A stretch of DNA of 51,472 bases from Lapillicoccus sp. (GCF_025353065.1 NZ_JANXRJ010000272.1:1-51472); one strand, 5' to 3'. Shown: positions 11,118 to 20,048, counted from the stretch's first letter. Notes: generated by a model from the letters alone, not told the origin. Translations and numbers: made by a program.

Positions 11118-11975
11118 TCAGCGCGACGCGAGCACCCCGTCGTAGAGCGCCTTCGACGACAGCCCCGTCGCCGCCGCCACGTCGGCACAGACGTCCTTGA
11201 GCCGCTCACCGGCCGCCACCCGAGCCCGTATGCCGGGTAACGCGTCCGCCACGGACGCCGCCACCGGGGCGGCCCCGGCGACCACGACGGTGATCTCCCC
11301 GCGGACCCCCTCGGCCGCCCAGGCGACGAGGTCGACGAGCGGCCCGCGCCGGACCTCCTCATAGGTCTTGGTCAGCTCCCGGCAGACCGCCGCGGGCCGG
11401 TCCCCCCCGAACGCCGTCGCCATCGCCTCGAGGGTGACGTCGAGCCGGTGCGGCGCCTCGAAGAAGACCATCGTGCGGCGTTCGTCGGTGAGCGCGGCCA
11501 GGGCCCGGCCGCGCTCGCCGGGCTTGCGCGGCAGGAAGCCCTCGAAGCAGAACCGGTCGACGGGCAGCCCGGAGACGGCCAGCGCCATCAGCACCGCACT
11601 CGGCCCGGGCACGCAGGTCACCCGGATCCCGGCCTCGACCGCGGCGACGACGAGCCGGTAGCCGGGGTCGGACACCGACGGCATACCGGCGTCGGTGACG
11701 ACGAGCACCCGGTCACCGGCCCGCAGCCGCTCGACGAGGTCGGGTGTCCGGGCGGCCTCGTTGTGCTCGTGATAGCTGACCACCCGGCCCCGCGGCGACA
11801 CCCCCAGCTCGCCGAGCAGGCGCCGCAGCCGGCGGGTGTCCTCGGCCGCGACGACGTCGGCGGTGGCCAGCTCGTCGGCCAGTCGCGGTGCGGCGTCACG
11901 GGGGTCGCCGATCGGGGTGGCCGCGAGGACCAGGACGCCGACGGCTCGCTCGGGGTCCACACCGTCGTCGCTCAC
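11118..11975 (-). CDS. rsmI: 16S rRNA (cytidine(1402)-2'-O)-methyltransferase
   Basis: A 285-residue SAM-dependent methyltransferase of the tetrapyrrole-methylase fold that methylates the ribose of C1402 in 16S rRNA. Family motifs appear in order: ATPIGD near residue 20, AEDTRR, SYHEHN, DAGMPSVSDPG, PGPSA, FEGFLPRK, FFEAPHR and RELTKTYEE. A GTG at 11975 starts the conserved part. In mycobacteria rsmI is next to the protein mannosyltransferase gene; here that gene is about 10.7 kb away on the other side of an accessory block. Confidence 0.95.
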   Translation of the reverse strand: MSDDGVDPERAVGVLVLAATPIGDPRDAAPRLADELATADVVAAEDTRRLRRLLGELGVSPRGRVVSYHEHNEAARTPDLVERLRAGDRVLVVTDAGMPSVSDPGYRLVVAAVEAGIRVTCVPGPSAVLMALAVSGLPVDRFCFEGFLPRKPGERGRALAALTDERRTMVFFEAPHRLDVTLEAMATAFGGDRPAAVCRELTKTYEEVRRGPLVDLVAWAAEGVRGEITVVVAGAAPVAASVADALPGIRARVAAGERLKDVCADVAAATGLSSKALYDGVLASR

Positions 11976-12059
11976 CGCGCCATCGTCCCAGCCGCGCGCA
12001 CACCCGGTGGCCACGCTCCGCCCAGCCCGGCCCGGCCCGCGTCCCCCCACCCCCGCCTT

Positions 12060-12121
12060 CTTGCTTCGCGATGGCCCAAAGCGGCCGGAATGTCCGCCGA
12101 TTCGGGCGATCGCGAAGCAAG
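12060..12121. repeat. 62-bp hairpin repeat, copy A
   Basis: The left arm CTTGCTTCGCGATGGCCC is complementary to the right arm GGGCGATCGCGAAGCAAG with one mismatched pair; a smaller GCGG/CCGC stem lies in the loop. It begins 31 bases past the stop of the minus-strand DMT gene. A 62-bp relative with the same arms and a different loop is at 13114-13175. Confidence 0.8.
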
Positions 12122-12152
12122 GAGCGGGTCGTCGTCCGCGATGTCTCGCCCG

Positions 12153-13073
12153 TCACCGGCTGCGTCGGACGGCCAGCCCGAGGACGAGACCCGCAGCGAC
12201 GACAGCGATGCCCAGCCAGACGAACGGGTCGGGGACCGGCCCGCCGAGCACGACACCGGTGGCAGCTGCCGCGACGGGGGCGATGCCGGTGAGCAGCCCC
12301 GCCACGGCGGCGCCCAGGCGCCGGACGCTGGAGTACCAGAGGACGAAGGCCGTGGCGGTGACCGCGACCGCGAGGTAGGTGACGGCCAGCAGGTCGTGGT
12401 TGGTGAGCCGGGACACCGCGGTCGGCCCCTCGCGGATCATCCCGACGCCGACGAAGATCACGGCGGCCAACCAGGTCGTGTGGACCGAGACCCCCCACGG
12501 CCCGTGCCGCCCCAGCACCGGCACCGCGAGCAGGGTGAAGCCGGCCTCGCACGCCAGCACGACTGCGGCATAGGCCAGCCCGACGAGGTCGCTGCGGCCG
12601 ACCCCCTGCACGAGCGCGGCACCGCAGGTGACCACGAGCGCGGCCAGCAGCACCACCGGGCTCGGCCGGCCACCATCCATCAGCGGCGCGACGACGGCGA
12701 GGACCAGCGGCACGCAGGCCACCGCGACCCCGAGGACGGCCGGCTCGGCGTGGGCGGAGCCCTCGACCAGCGCCAGGTTGAACACGACGAGACCGGTCGC
12801 GGCCACCCCCAGCAGCCACCCCCACTCGGCCCCTCTGGGGAGCACGAGACGGTGACCGGTCAGGCGTGCGGCGACGAGCAGCAGCAGGCAGGCCGCGGCA
12901 TACCGGACGGCCTGGGCGGTGAAGAGCGGCGACCCGGCCAGGACCCCGGACACCGCGACGCTCCCACCCACGAACACCATGGCTGTGGCGCCGGCCAGCA
13001 TGGCCGCCGGACCCGTCAGCCCCGGCACAGGTCGGGCGAGTGCCGGCTCGGGGAGCGGGGTGGTGTGGCGCAC
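12153..13073 (-). CDS. EamA/DMT family transporter
   Basis: A 306-residue membrane protein with ten hydrophobic helices arranged as two EamA halves (about residues 20-150 and 165-300), the drug/metabolite transporter layout of RhaT/YdcZ-like exporters. Substrate cannot be told from the sequence. GTG 13073 has AAGG eight bases upstream. The gene is bracketed by the two 62-bp hairpin repeats in the same orientation, and it sits between rsmI and pmt, which are neighbours in related genomes, so it is probably a later insertion. Confidence 0.87.
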   Translation of the reverse strand: MRHTTPLPEPALARPVPGLTGPAAMLAGATAMVFVGGSVAVSGVLAGSPLFTAQAVRYAAACLLLLVAARLTGHRLVLPRGAEWGWLLGVAATGLVVFNLALVEGSAHAEPAVLGVAVACVPLVLAVVAPLMDGGRPSPVVLLAALVVTCGAALVQGVGRSDLVGLAYAAVVLACEAGFTLLAVPVLGRHGPWGVSVHTTWLAAVIFVGVGMIREGPTAVSRLTNHDLLAVTYLAVAVTATAFVLWYSSVRRLGAAVAGLLTGIAPVAAAATGVVLGGPVPDPFVWLGIAVVAAGLVLGLAVRRSR

Positions 13074-13113
13074 GGTGCCACCTTCGCACCCGGGCACGCC
13101 CGCCCCTCGCCTT

Positions 13114-13175
13114 CTTGCGTCGCGATGGCCCGAACCGCCGACAACAATCCCGGATTCGGGCCATCGCGGAGCAAG
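13114..13175. repeat. 62-bp hairpin repeat, copy B
   Basis: Arms CTTGCGTCGCGATGGCCC and GGGCCATCGCGGAGCAAG pair with two mismatches, and the stem continues into GAA/TTC. Copy B lies in the divergent region between the DMT gene and the hydrolase-ABC gene, where a terminator is not expected, so the family looks like a dispersed palindromic repeat. Confidence 0.8.
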
Positions 13176-13211
13176 GAGCGGACGGGTCGTCGGGTCCTCC
13201 GGACTGCGGGT

Positions 13212-13217
13212 TACCGT
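13212..13217 (+). promoter_or_regulatory. Likely -10 element of a leaderless transcript
   Basis: TACCGT fits TANNNT and ends five bases before the ATG of the hydrolase-ABC gene, which has no ribosome site. This is the arrangement of actinobacterial leaderless promoters. Confidence 0.45.
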
Positions 13218-13222
13218 TGGGT

Positions 13223-16054
13223 ATGCCTCGACCCGTGCGCCTGCGCCGCTCCGTATGCCGCGCGCTCGCCACGTCGCTCGTCCTCCTCTGCGGTCTGTCG
13301 GGGTCCGCGATGGTGGCCGGATCGGCCCGCGCCGCGGACGGTTCGACGTCGGCCGTGCAGACCCAGGACGCGATGGTCCCGGTCGGCGCCGAGCCGGGAG
13401 GCGCGGCCGTCTCGCTCGACACGACGACCTTCGCCCCCACCGGCGACGGTTCCACGAAGCACCCGGCGGTGCTCCTGGCCCACGGGTTCGGCGGCAGCAA
13501 GGCCGACCTCGTCACCCAGGGGAAGGACCTCGCCGCCCACGGCTACGTCGTCCTCACCTACTCCGCCCGCGGCTTCGCGAAGTCCGGCGGGTTCATCCAC
13601 CTGGACGACCCCGCCTACGAGATCGCCGACGCCCGCACGCTCGTCGACCTCCTCGCGACCCGTCCCGACGTCCTGCTCGACGCTCCCGGCGACCCGCGGG
13701 TCGGCGTCTTCGGTCCCTCCTACGGTGGCGGGCTCGCCCTCATGCTCGGCGCCACCGACAAGCGGGTGGACGCCGTCGCCGCGGCGATCACCTGGAACGA
13801 CCTCGCCGACACCTTCTTCCCCCAGAACGCCCTGGCGACAACGCCGCCCGCCACCGGCTCCCCCGCCGACGTCGAGCGAGCAAGCAACCCGGGACCCTTC
13901 AAGCAGCTGTGGGCCTCGCGCTTCTTCCTCGGCACCGCTGCCGCCGGCGCCTCGGTCAGTCCCACCTGCGGCCGGTTCGACCCCACCGTCTGCCGGCTCT
14001 TCCTCACGGCCGCCCAGACCGGCCGGCCGAGCGCGGAGCTGCTCACCCTGCTGCACGCGCACAGCGTGAAGCCCCTGATCGGGGGGCTCACGGCCCCGAC
14101 CTACCTCGTCCAGGGCATGGCCGACTCGCTCTTCGGCGTCGAGCAGTCCGACGCGACGGCCCGCGCCCTGCAGACCCAGGGCACGCCCGTCGCGGTCCGC
14201 TGGATGGACGGCGGCCACGACGGCACGAGCACCACCGCCGCCGACGACCTGGCGTCGGTGACGACCTGGCTGTCGCACTACCTCGACGGCGCCCAGAAAC
14301 CCACTGCGACACCACTGCCCATCCCCACCTTCGTCTACGCCAACCCTCTCGCCCGGCGCGCCACGTCGGCCACGCTGTCGCAGACGAGCAGCTATCCCGA
14401 CGCCGCCACCTGGTCCACGACCCCGATCGACGGCGCGACGAAACCCGTGCTCAACCCGCCCGGTGGGCAGCCGGCGTCGGTGACGATCATCCCCGGGCTG
14501 GGCACGCTCGCGGCGACCCTCCCGGCCTATCAGCTCGCGGCGCTGCCGACCGAGTCTGCGGCCTTCGACACCCCGGCCTTCGCGGACTCGCGCACGATCG
14601 TCGGCACCCCACGGGTGCGCCTCACGGTCACGTCGACCGGCCCGACCGCGACCCTCTTCCTCAGCCTGTGGCAGGTGACGACGGGGACGGCCACCTTACC
14701 GAGACAGGTGGTTTCGCCGGTCACCGTCGCCACGACCCCGGGCACGCCGACGACGGTCGACGTCGCGCTGCCGGGTGGCACGTGGAACGTCCCGGCCGGC
14801 AGCTCGCTGCGCGTCCTCGTCACGAGCACCGACTCGTCGTATGCCGCGCCGACCGTCGCCCGCGCCGACCGGGTCGCCGTCGCCGACCTCCAGCTCCCTG
14901 CGGTGGCCGGCACCGCCGTGGCCGGGGCAGGCGGCGGGACGCGCGACAGCGAGAGCATCGGCGTCCTCGTCGCCATCGCCGTCGTGGCCCTCGGGCTGAT
15001 CGCCGCCGCCCTGTGGCGCCGCCGCACGCGCCAGCACACGCCCCACCTGGCCGAGCTCGCCGACGTGCCCCTCGTGGTCGACCACCTCGTCAAGACCTAC
15101 TCCGACGGGCACCGTGCCGTCGACGACGTGTCGTGGCGGGCCGAACGCGGCCAGGTGGTGGGCCTGCTCGGCCCCAACGGCGCCGGCAAGACGACGACCC
15201 TGCGCCTGGTCATGGGGCTCATCCGTCCCGACTCGGGAGTCGCCCACGTGCTCGGCGAGCCCGTCTCGGCCGGCTCCCCGGTCCTCGCCCGCGTCGGCGC
15301 CCTCATCGAGGGCCCGGGCTTCCTGCCCCACCTCACCGGCCGGCAGAACCTCCACGCCTACTGGGCCGCCACCGGTCGCGACGACGCCGACGCGGCCTAC
15401 GACGAGGTGCTCGCGGTCGCCGCGCTCGGCGGGGCCGTCGACCGTCCCGTCCGCTCCTACAGCCAGGGCATGCGCCAGCGGCTCGGCATCGCCCAGGCGA
15501 TGCTCGGCCTCCCGGAGGTGCTCATCCTCGACGAGCCCACCAACGGGCTCGACCCGCCACAGATCGCCGCGATGCGGCCCATCCTCCATCGGTATGCCGC
15601 GGCCGGGCGCACCGTCGTCGTCTCCAGCCACCTGCTGGCCGAGGTCGAGATGACCTGCTCGCACGTCGTCGTCATGCACGCCGGCCGGGTCGTCACGACC
15701 GGCACCGTCGCCGAGCTCGTCGACAGCTCCGACACGACCGTCGTCCAGCTCGGCCCCGGCTCCGACGTGGTGGCCGCCGCCGTGTCGTTGCGCGCCGTCG
15801 ACGGCGTCACGAAGGTCGAGGTCACCGACGACCCCGTCGAGCCACGGCTCGTCGTCACCGCCGACCTCACCCGGGCGGACGTCGTGCGTGCGGTGGCCAA
15901 CACCGGCGTCGACATCGTCGGCATCAGCAGCCGCCGCCACCTCGAGGAGGTCTTCCTCAGCGTCATCGCGGGGGCCTCGGGCGGCGCGCCCGAGTCGACC
16001 GGCGGCGACTCCACATCACTGACCGACCGCCTGAGGCAGGTGCGCTCCCGATGA
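13223..16054 (+). CDS. Exported alpha/beta hydrolase (CocE/S15-like) fused to ABC transporter ATPase
   Basis: One open frame of 943 residues joins two functions. A signal-like N-terminus (about residues 1-36, ending AGSARA) leads to an alpha/beta hydrolase with HGFGGSK and a full triad: Ser166 in GPSYGG, Asp301 in QGMADS, His332 in GGHDGT. A beta-rich segment like the C-terminal domain of X-Pro dipeptidyl peptidases follows (about residues 360-570), then one transmembrane helix (about 578-597), then a cytoplasmic ABC ATPase with GPNGAGKTTT (Lys656), signature YSQGMRQRLG near 746 and LILDEPTNGLD. The topology puts the hydrolase outside and the ATPase inside. It overlaps the permease gene as ATGA. 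Substrate unknown; a secreted peptide or ester is plausible. Confidence 0.9.
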   Translation: MPRPVRLRRSVCRALATSLVLLCGLSGSAMVAGSARAADGSTSAVQTQDAMVPVGAEPGGAAVSLDTTTFAPTGDGSTKHPAVLLAHGFGGSKADLVTQGKDLAAHGYVVLTYSARGFAKSGGFIHLDDPAYEIADARTLVDLLATRPDVLLDAPGDPRVGVFGPSYGGGLALMLGATDKRVDAVAAAITWNDLADTFFPQNALATTPPATGSPADVERASNPGPFKQLWASRFFLGTAAAGASVSPTCGRFDPTVCRLFLTAAQTGRPSAELLTLLHAHSVKPLIGGLTAPTYLVQGMADSLFGVEQSDATARALQTQGTPVAVRWMDGGHDGTSTTAADDLASVTTWLSHYLDGAQKPTATPLPIPTFVYANPLARRATSATLSQTSSYPDAATWSTTPIDGATKPVLNPPGGQPASVTIIPGLGTLAATLPAYQLAALPTESAAFDTPAFADSRTIVGTPRVRLTVTSTGPTATLFLSLWQVTTGTATLPRQVVSPVTVATTPGTPTTVDVALPGGTWNVPAGSSLRVLVTSTDSSYAAPTVARADRVAVADLQLPAVAGTAVAGAGGGTRDSESIGVLVAIAVVALGLIAAALWRRRTRQHTPHLAELADVPLVVDHLVKTYSDGHRAVDDVSWRAERGQVVGLLGPNGAGKTTTLRLVMGLIRPDSGVAHVLGEPVSAGSPVLARVGALIEGPGFLPHLTGRQNLHAYWAATGRDDADAAYDEVLAVAALGGAVDRPVRSYSQGMRQRLGIAQAMLGLPEVLILDEPTNGLDPPQIAAMRPILHRYAAAGRTVVVSSHLLAEVEMTCSHVVVMHAGRVVTTGTVAELVDSSDTTVVQLGPGSDVVAAAVSLRAVDGVTKVEVTDDPVEPRLVVTADLTRADVVRAVANTGVDIVGISSRRHLEEVFLSVIAGASGGAPESTGGDSTSLTDRLRQVRSR

Positions 16055-16905
16055 CGTCCTCCGACACCGTGACCGCCTCCTCCGAGGTCGTCCGCAGCCC
16101 GTTGTCCTGGCGCGCCGAGCTCGGCCGCCAGCTGCGCCGGCGCCGGACGATGTGGTCCTTCATCCTCATCCTCGCGCTGCCGCTCATCCTCGTCGCCGCC
16201 TTCGCGATCGGCGGCGGCGGCCCCCAGACGACGACCGGATCACTCGTCTCCCTGGCCAAGGACGGGTCCGGCAACTTCGCCGTCTTCACGACCTCGGCCG
16301 CGGCGTCGTTCCTCCTCGTGGTCCTCGCCGCGCTCTTCGTGGGCGACACGGTCCCGTCCGAGGCCTCGTGGTCGACGCTGCGCTACCTGCTCATCGCGCC
16401 GGTGCCGCGGGCCCGCCTGCTGACGAGCAAGCTGGTCGTCGCCCTCGCTTCGATGGCCGTCGCCGTGGTCCTGCTGATCGCGTGGTCCGTCGTCGTGGGC
16501 GGAGTCGCCTACGGGTGGTCCGCCTTCACGAATCCCGCCGGTGGCACCCTCACCTGGGGCGAGCTGGCCCCGCGCCTGCTCGGCGTCGCGGCATACATCA
16601 TCATCATGCTGTTGCAGGTCGGCGCGATCGCCTTCTGCCTCGGCGTCCGCACCGACGCCCCCCTCGCCGCGGTCGGCGGGGCCGTCATGGTGACCATCGT
16701 GTCGGCGATCCTCGGCCAGATCGAGAACCTCGGCTCGATCCGCAACGGCCTGCCGATGTACTACGACCGCGCGTGGTTCGACCTGCTCACCCCGGTGATC
16801 GACTGGACCGCGCTGCGCCACGGCACCCTCTGGTCGCTCTTCTACACGATCCTCTTCCTCGGGCTGGGCTACACCCTCTTCCGGCGCAAGGACATCCTGA
16901 GCTGA
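16051..16905 (+). CDS. ABC-2 type transporter permease
   Basis: A 284-residue membrane protein with six hydrophobic helices (first at about residues 31-52, last at about 262-279) and a cytoplasmic Arg-rich N-terminus, the form of ABC-2 permeases such as those paired with CcmA-like ATPases. The conserved stretch TVPSEASWSTLRYLLIAPVPR after the second helix is the usual coupling region. The ATG overlaps the stop of the hydrolase-ATPase gene, so the two form one transporter. Export rather than import is expected for this class, and no binding protein is present. Confidence 0.9.
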   Translation: MTSSDTVTASSEVVRSPLSWRAELGRQLRRRRTMWSFILILALPLILVAAFAIGGGGPQTTTGSLVSLAKDGSGNFAVFTTSAAASFLLVVLAALFVGDTVPSEASWSTLRYLLIAPVPRARLLTSKLVVALASMAVAVVLLIAWSVVVGGVAYGWSAFTNPAGGTLTWGELAPRLLGVAAYIIIMLLQVGAIAFCLGVRTDAPLAAVGGAVMVTIVSAILGQIENLGSIRNGLPMYYDRAWFDLLTPVIDWTALRHGTLWSLFYTILFLGLGYTLFRRKDILS

Positions 16906-17256
16906 GGTGTCGGGGTCAGACCCGAATGACCGGCGGTCCGCCCAGGCGCACCAGCATCTCCGCCCACCGTTGAGCTGCCTCAGCGGTAACCGGCGAGGGC
17001 TCGACGGTCGACGCGGCTTCGAGCGTCGACAGGCGACGGGCCGGATAGCCGTATCGGGAGCCGCGAGTACTCCGACGTGTCCACCGGACTCGCAGAGGCA
17101 CCAACGCAACGCCGAGTTCCACGGGGAGCGTTGACCCCCTTGGAGGGAGGCCAACACTCCCCGCCGGCCGGCGTCCACCGCGACCTTTGTCCTCACCGGG
17201 CCGAGGTTTCCCTCATCAGGACAGGATCTGTCCTGTGGCCCTGCCACGATGGCGTC
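16906..17256. other. 351-base intergenic region without a confident gene
   Basis: Codon pattern here is unlike the flanking genes. A 68-codon minus-strand frame (16916-17122) ends in EAAQRWAEMLVRLGGPPVIRV-like sequence but has no recognised domain and no ribosome site; it may be a remnant. The only clear element is the palindrome at 17217-17235. Confidence 0.4.
17217..17235. promoter_or_regulatory. Perfect palindrome before a DinB-like gene
   Basis: CAGGACAG-GAT-CTGTCCTG has two exact 8-bp arms with a three-base spacer and ends 21 bases before the ATG at 17257, where an operator overlapping the promoter would sit. Confidence 0.5.
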
Positions 17257-17829
17257 ATGGCCAGCCCACCCCGTGACCTCAACACCCTCCTCGTCGAGCA
17301 GCTCGACCGGCACTGGACCGCCCAGCTGCGACCCCGCCTCGAGGGACTGAGCGACGAGGAGTACTTCTGGGAGCCGGTGCCCGGCTCGTGGAACCTCCGC
17401 CGTCGAGTGACCGGTGACCCGGCGCTCCCGGTGGGCAACGAGGGGGACGTCACCATCGACGGCACCCATCCTGCTCCGCAGCCCGCACCCGTGACCACCA
17501 TCGCCTGGCGCCTCGCGCACATCATCGTGGGCTGCCTCCTCGGCCGGGTCCACGGCCACTTCGGCGGCCCGGCGGTGGACCACAACACCCACACCTACGC
17601 CGCGACGGCGGGTGAAGCGCTCGAGCAGCTCGACAGCGCGTATGCCGCGTGGGTCGACGGCGTGCGCAGCTGGGGGGTCGCCGGGCTCGACGAGCCCTGC
17701 GGCTCCTCCGAGGGTCCCTTCGCCGACGAGCCCTGCACGGTGATCGTGCTCCACCTCAACCGCGAGCTGATCCACCACGGCGCCGAGATCGCGCTGCTGC
17801 GCGACCTCTGGGTCCACCGCACCCCCTGA
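17257..17829 (+). CDS. DinB family protein
   Basis: A 190-residue four-helix-bundle protein of the DinB/YfiT superfamily. The opening LLVEQLDRHWTAQLRPRLEGLSDEEYFWEPVPGSWNLR is the typical first helix and loop; a His follows in WRLAHIIVGCLLGRVHGHF and another in NRELIHHGAEIALLRDL, which together would make the metal-binding His set. Members include thiol-dependent enzymes and proteins of unknown role. It is followed by a second, different DinB-like gene 86 bases on, with a 44-bp hairpin between. The ATG lies just past a perfect palindrome. Confidence 0.85.
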   Translation: MASPPRDLNTLLVEQLDRHWTAQLRPRLEGLSDEEYFWEPVPGSWNLRRRVTGDPALPVGNEGDVTIDGTHPAPQPAPVTTIAWRLAHIIVGCLLGRVHGHFGGPAVDHNTHTYAATAGEALEQLDSAYAAWVDGVRSWGVAGLDEPCGSSEGPFADEPCTVIVLHLNRELIHHGAEIALLRDLWVHRTP

Positions 17830-17838
17830 TCCACCACT

Positions 17839-17882
17839 GCGTCCGTGTCAACGTTGCCTCTCGCGCCCACTGACGCGGACGC
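17839..17882. repeat. 44-bp palindromic repeat, copy 2
   Basis: Arms GCGTCCGTGTCA and TGACGCGGACGC match with one G-T pair and enclose a 20-base loop. It begins nine bases past the stop of the first DinB gene. Length and outer arms match the elements at 3787-3830 and 24377-24420. Confidence 0.7.
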
Positions 17883-17915
17883 AAGCAGCCACCACCCCGA
17901 CCGAAGGAGCACCAC

Positions 17916-18512
17916 GTGCCCGGCAACCCTCCCCCCGTCGCGACCGAGCACGAGGCGCTGCGCGCGTTCCTCGCCCAGCAGCACGACGGCATCCGCGGCG
18001 CGGCATACGGCCTCACCGACGAGCAGGCCCACGCCACACCGTCATCCAGTGCCATCACGATCGCCGGCCTGGTCAAGCACGTGACGGTCATGGAGCGTGG
18101 CTGGCTGGAGCGGGCTCTCGCTGCCCCCGACGTGCCCGCCGCCGACACCCGGCCCTTCGAGGAGCAGATGGCCGACTACGGCCAGGACTGGGACCCCGCC
18201 GGCCAGCGGATCGAGGACCTCCTCGCCGACTTCGACGCGATGGCGACGGCCAGCGAGGACGCCATCGCCGACCTCGACCTCGATGCCCCCGTCCCGGTGC
18301 CGCAGGGCGCGCCGTGGTTCCCCAGGGACATCGACGCCTGGTCGGTGCGCTGGGTGCTGTTCCACATCATCGAGGAGGTCGCCCGGCACGCGGGGCACGG
18401 CGACATCGTCCGCGAATCCCTCGACGGGGCAACGATGTACGAGCTGCTGGCCGGCCGCGAGGGCTGGCCCGCGACCGCCTGGCTCACCCCGTGGGCACCT
18501 CCGACGGCGTGA
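17916..18512 (+). CDS. DinB family protein (DUF664-like)
   Basis: A 198-residue DinB-superfamily protein, more like the DUF664 branch than its neighbour. It has the hallmark LTDEQAHATPSSSAITIAGLVKHVTVMERGWLERAL and, near the C-terminus, WSVRWVLFHIIEEVARHAGHGDIVRESLDG, supplying the three usual metal-binding His. GTG 17916 is preceded by GAAGGAG. Its last 29 bases overlap the 3' end of the convergent acyl-CoA ligase gene. Confidence 0.88.
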   Translation: MPGNPPPVATEHEALRAFLAQQHDGIRGAAYGLTDEQAHATPSSSAITIAGLVKHVTVMERGWLERALAAPDVPAADTRPFEEQMADYGQDWDPAGQRIEDLLADFDAMATASEDAIADLDLDAPVPVPQGAPWFPRDIDAWSVRWVLFHIIEEVARHAGHGDIVRESLDGATMYELLAGREGWPATAWLTPWAPPTA

Positions 18513-20048
18513 GGAGCCGGGCCCGGATCTCGGACTTGAGGACCTTGCCGACCTTCGACCGGGGCAGGTCGTCCCAGACCTCGACCTGCTTCGGAGCCTT
18601 GACGCTGCCGATCCGCCCCTTGACGAAGGCCGTGATCTCCGCGGCGGTGGCCTCGCGCCCGGCTCGCAGCTGGAGCACGGCCGTGACCCGCTCGCCCCAC
18701 TTGTCGTCCGGCAGCCCGACGACGGCGCAGTCCTGCACCGCCGGGTGCTGCATCAGCGCCTGCTCCACCTCGGTGGAGTAGACGTTGAAGCCGCCGGTGA
18801 TCACCATGTCCTTCGCCCGGTCGACGATGTAGAGATAGGTGTCGGGGTCGAGGTAGCCGATGTCACCGGTGTGGTGCCAGCCGTATGCCGCGGCCTCGGC
18901 GCTCGCGCGCTCGTCTCGGTAGTAGCCGGCCATGACGAGCGAGCTGCGGACGACGATCTCGCCGCGCTCCCCCGTCGCCAGGAGCGACCCGTCGTCGCCC
19001 ATGATCGCGACCGTGACCAGCGGGCTGGGACGTCCGGCGGACGAAAGACGTTCTTGCGCCACGGATCCGTCGGGCCGGAAGTGATCGGCCGGCGACATCG
19101 TCGAGATCATCATCGGCGCCTCCGTCTGCCCGAAGAGCTGCGCCATGACCGGGCCGATTCGCGTGAGAGCCTCCTCGAGCCGGGCCGACGACATCGGCGC
19201 GGCGCCGTACCAGAAGCACTGCAGCGAGGACAGATCGGCAGCCGGCAGCCGCTCGTGGTCGAGGACCATGTAGATCAACGTCGGGGGGAGGAACGTGTGC
19301 GTGACGCGGTGGCGCTCGACGAGGTCGAGGAAGCCGCCGACGTCGGGGGCGCGCATGATGACGATCTCACCGCCCTCGGCGAGGACCGGGAAGCAGAGCA
19401 CGCCGGCGGCGTGGGTCAACGGCGCGAGGGCGAGGTAGACGGGCCGGCCCTCGAAGGGATAGCTCATCAGCGTGATCGCGGTCATCGTCTCGAGGTTGCG
19501 GGTCGTCAGCAGCACCCCTTTCGGCCGGCCCGTCGTGCCCCCGGTGCCGACGATCATCGCGACGTCGTCGGGGGCTCGGGCTCGGACCAGTCCTCGGCGC
19601 CCCCGGCCAGGAACCGCTCCCACGTCAGGGAATCCGGGGCTTCACCGTCGAGACAGACGAGTGTCTCCAGCTTCGGCAGGTCGCCGCGGATGCTCGCGAC
19701 CAGCGGCGCGAAGTGCTCCTGGAAGAGCAGCACGCTGCAGTCGGCGAGGTCGAGCAGGTCGCGGTTCTCCGCCGCCTCGTTGCGCGGGTTGATCGGGCAC
19801 CAGACCGCGCCGGCGCGGCTGATCCCGAAGACGCAGGTGAACGCCACGGGGTCGTTGGCGGAGAGGATCGCGACCTTCGCCCCGGGCCGGACACCGCGGC
19901 CGGCCAGCGCCGCCGCGATGCGCACGCTGAGCGCGCGCACCTCGGCGTAGGTGCTGGTCCGGCCGTCGGTCGTCAGGCACGGCGCGTCCGGTCCGAGGGA
20001 CGCCCCCTTGTCGAGGTAGTCGCTGAGTCGCACCGCGCCGCCCCTCAT
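18484..20048 (-). pseudogene. Acyl-CoA synthetase (AMP-binding), frameshifted
   Basis: Two overlapping frames together make one adenylate-forming acyl-CoA ligase of about 520 residues. The N-terminal frame (20048 to about 19570) ends GGAEDWSEPEP; the second continues PDDVAMIVGTGGTTGRPKG, the ATP-binding P-loop, then YGAAPMS, WHHTGDIGYLD, GGFNVYSTEVE and the catalytic Lys region PRSKVGKVLKSEI. The frames join at a run of five G on the plus strand (19570-19574); one extra base restores a single frame. All catalytic motifs are intact, so this is a recent mutation, a sequencing error or slippage. ATG 20048 and GTG 20033 are both possible starts; the latter has GAGGGG upstream. It follows the SDR gene by about 60 bases, probably in one operon. 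Confidence 0.82.

Noticed and set aside
16916..17122. Small minus-strand gene in the 351-base gap
   Set aside because: It has no ribosome site, no recognised domain and no clear link to neighbours. It may be a remnant, so I describe the region but do not call a gene.
19554..19624. Two separate acyl-CoA ligase genes
   Set aside because: The two frames are complementary parts of one ligase and join exactly at a homopolymer, so one broken gene is the simpler reading.
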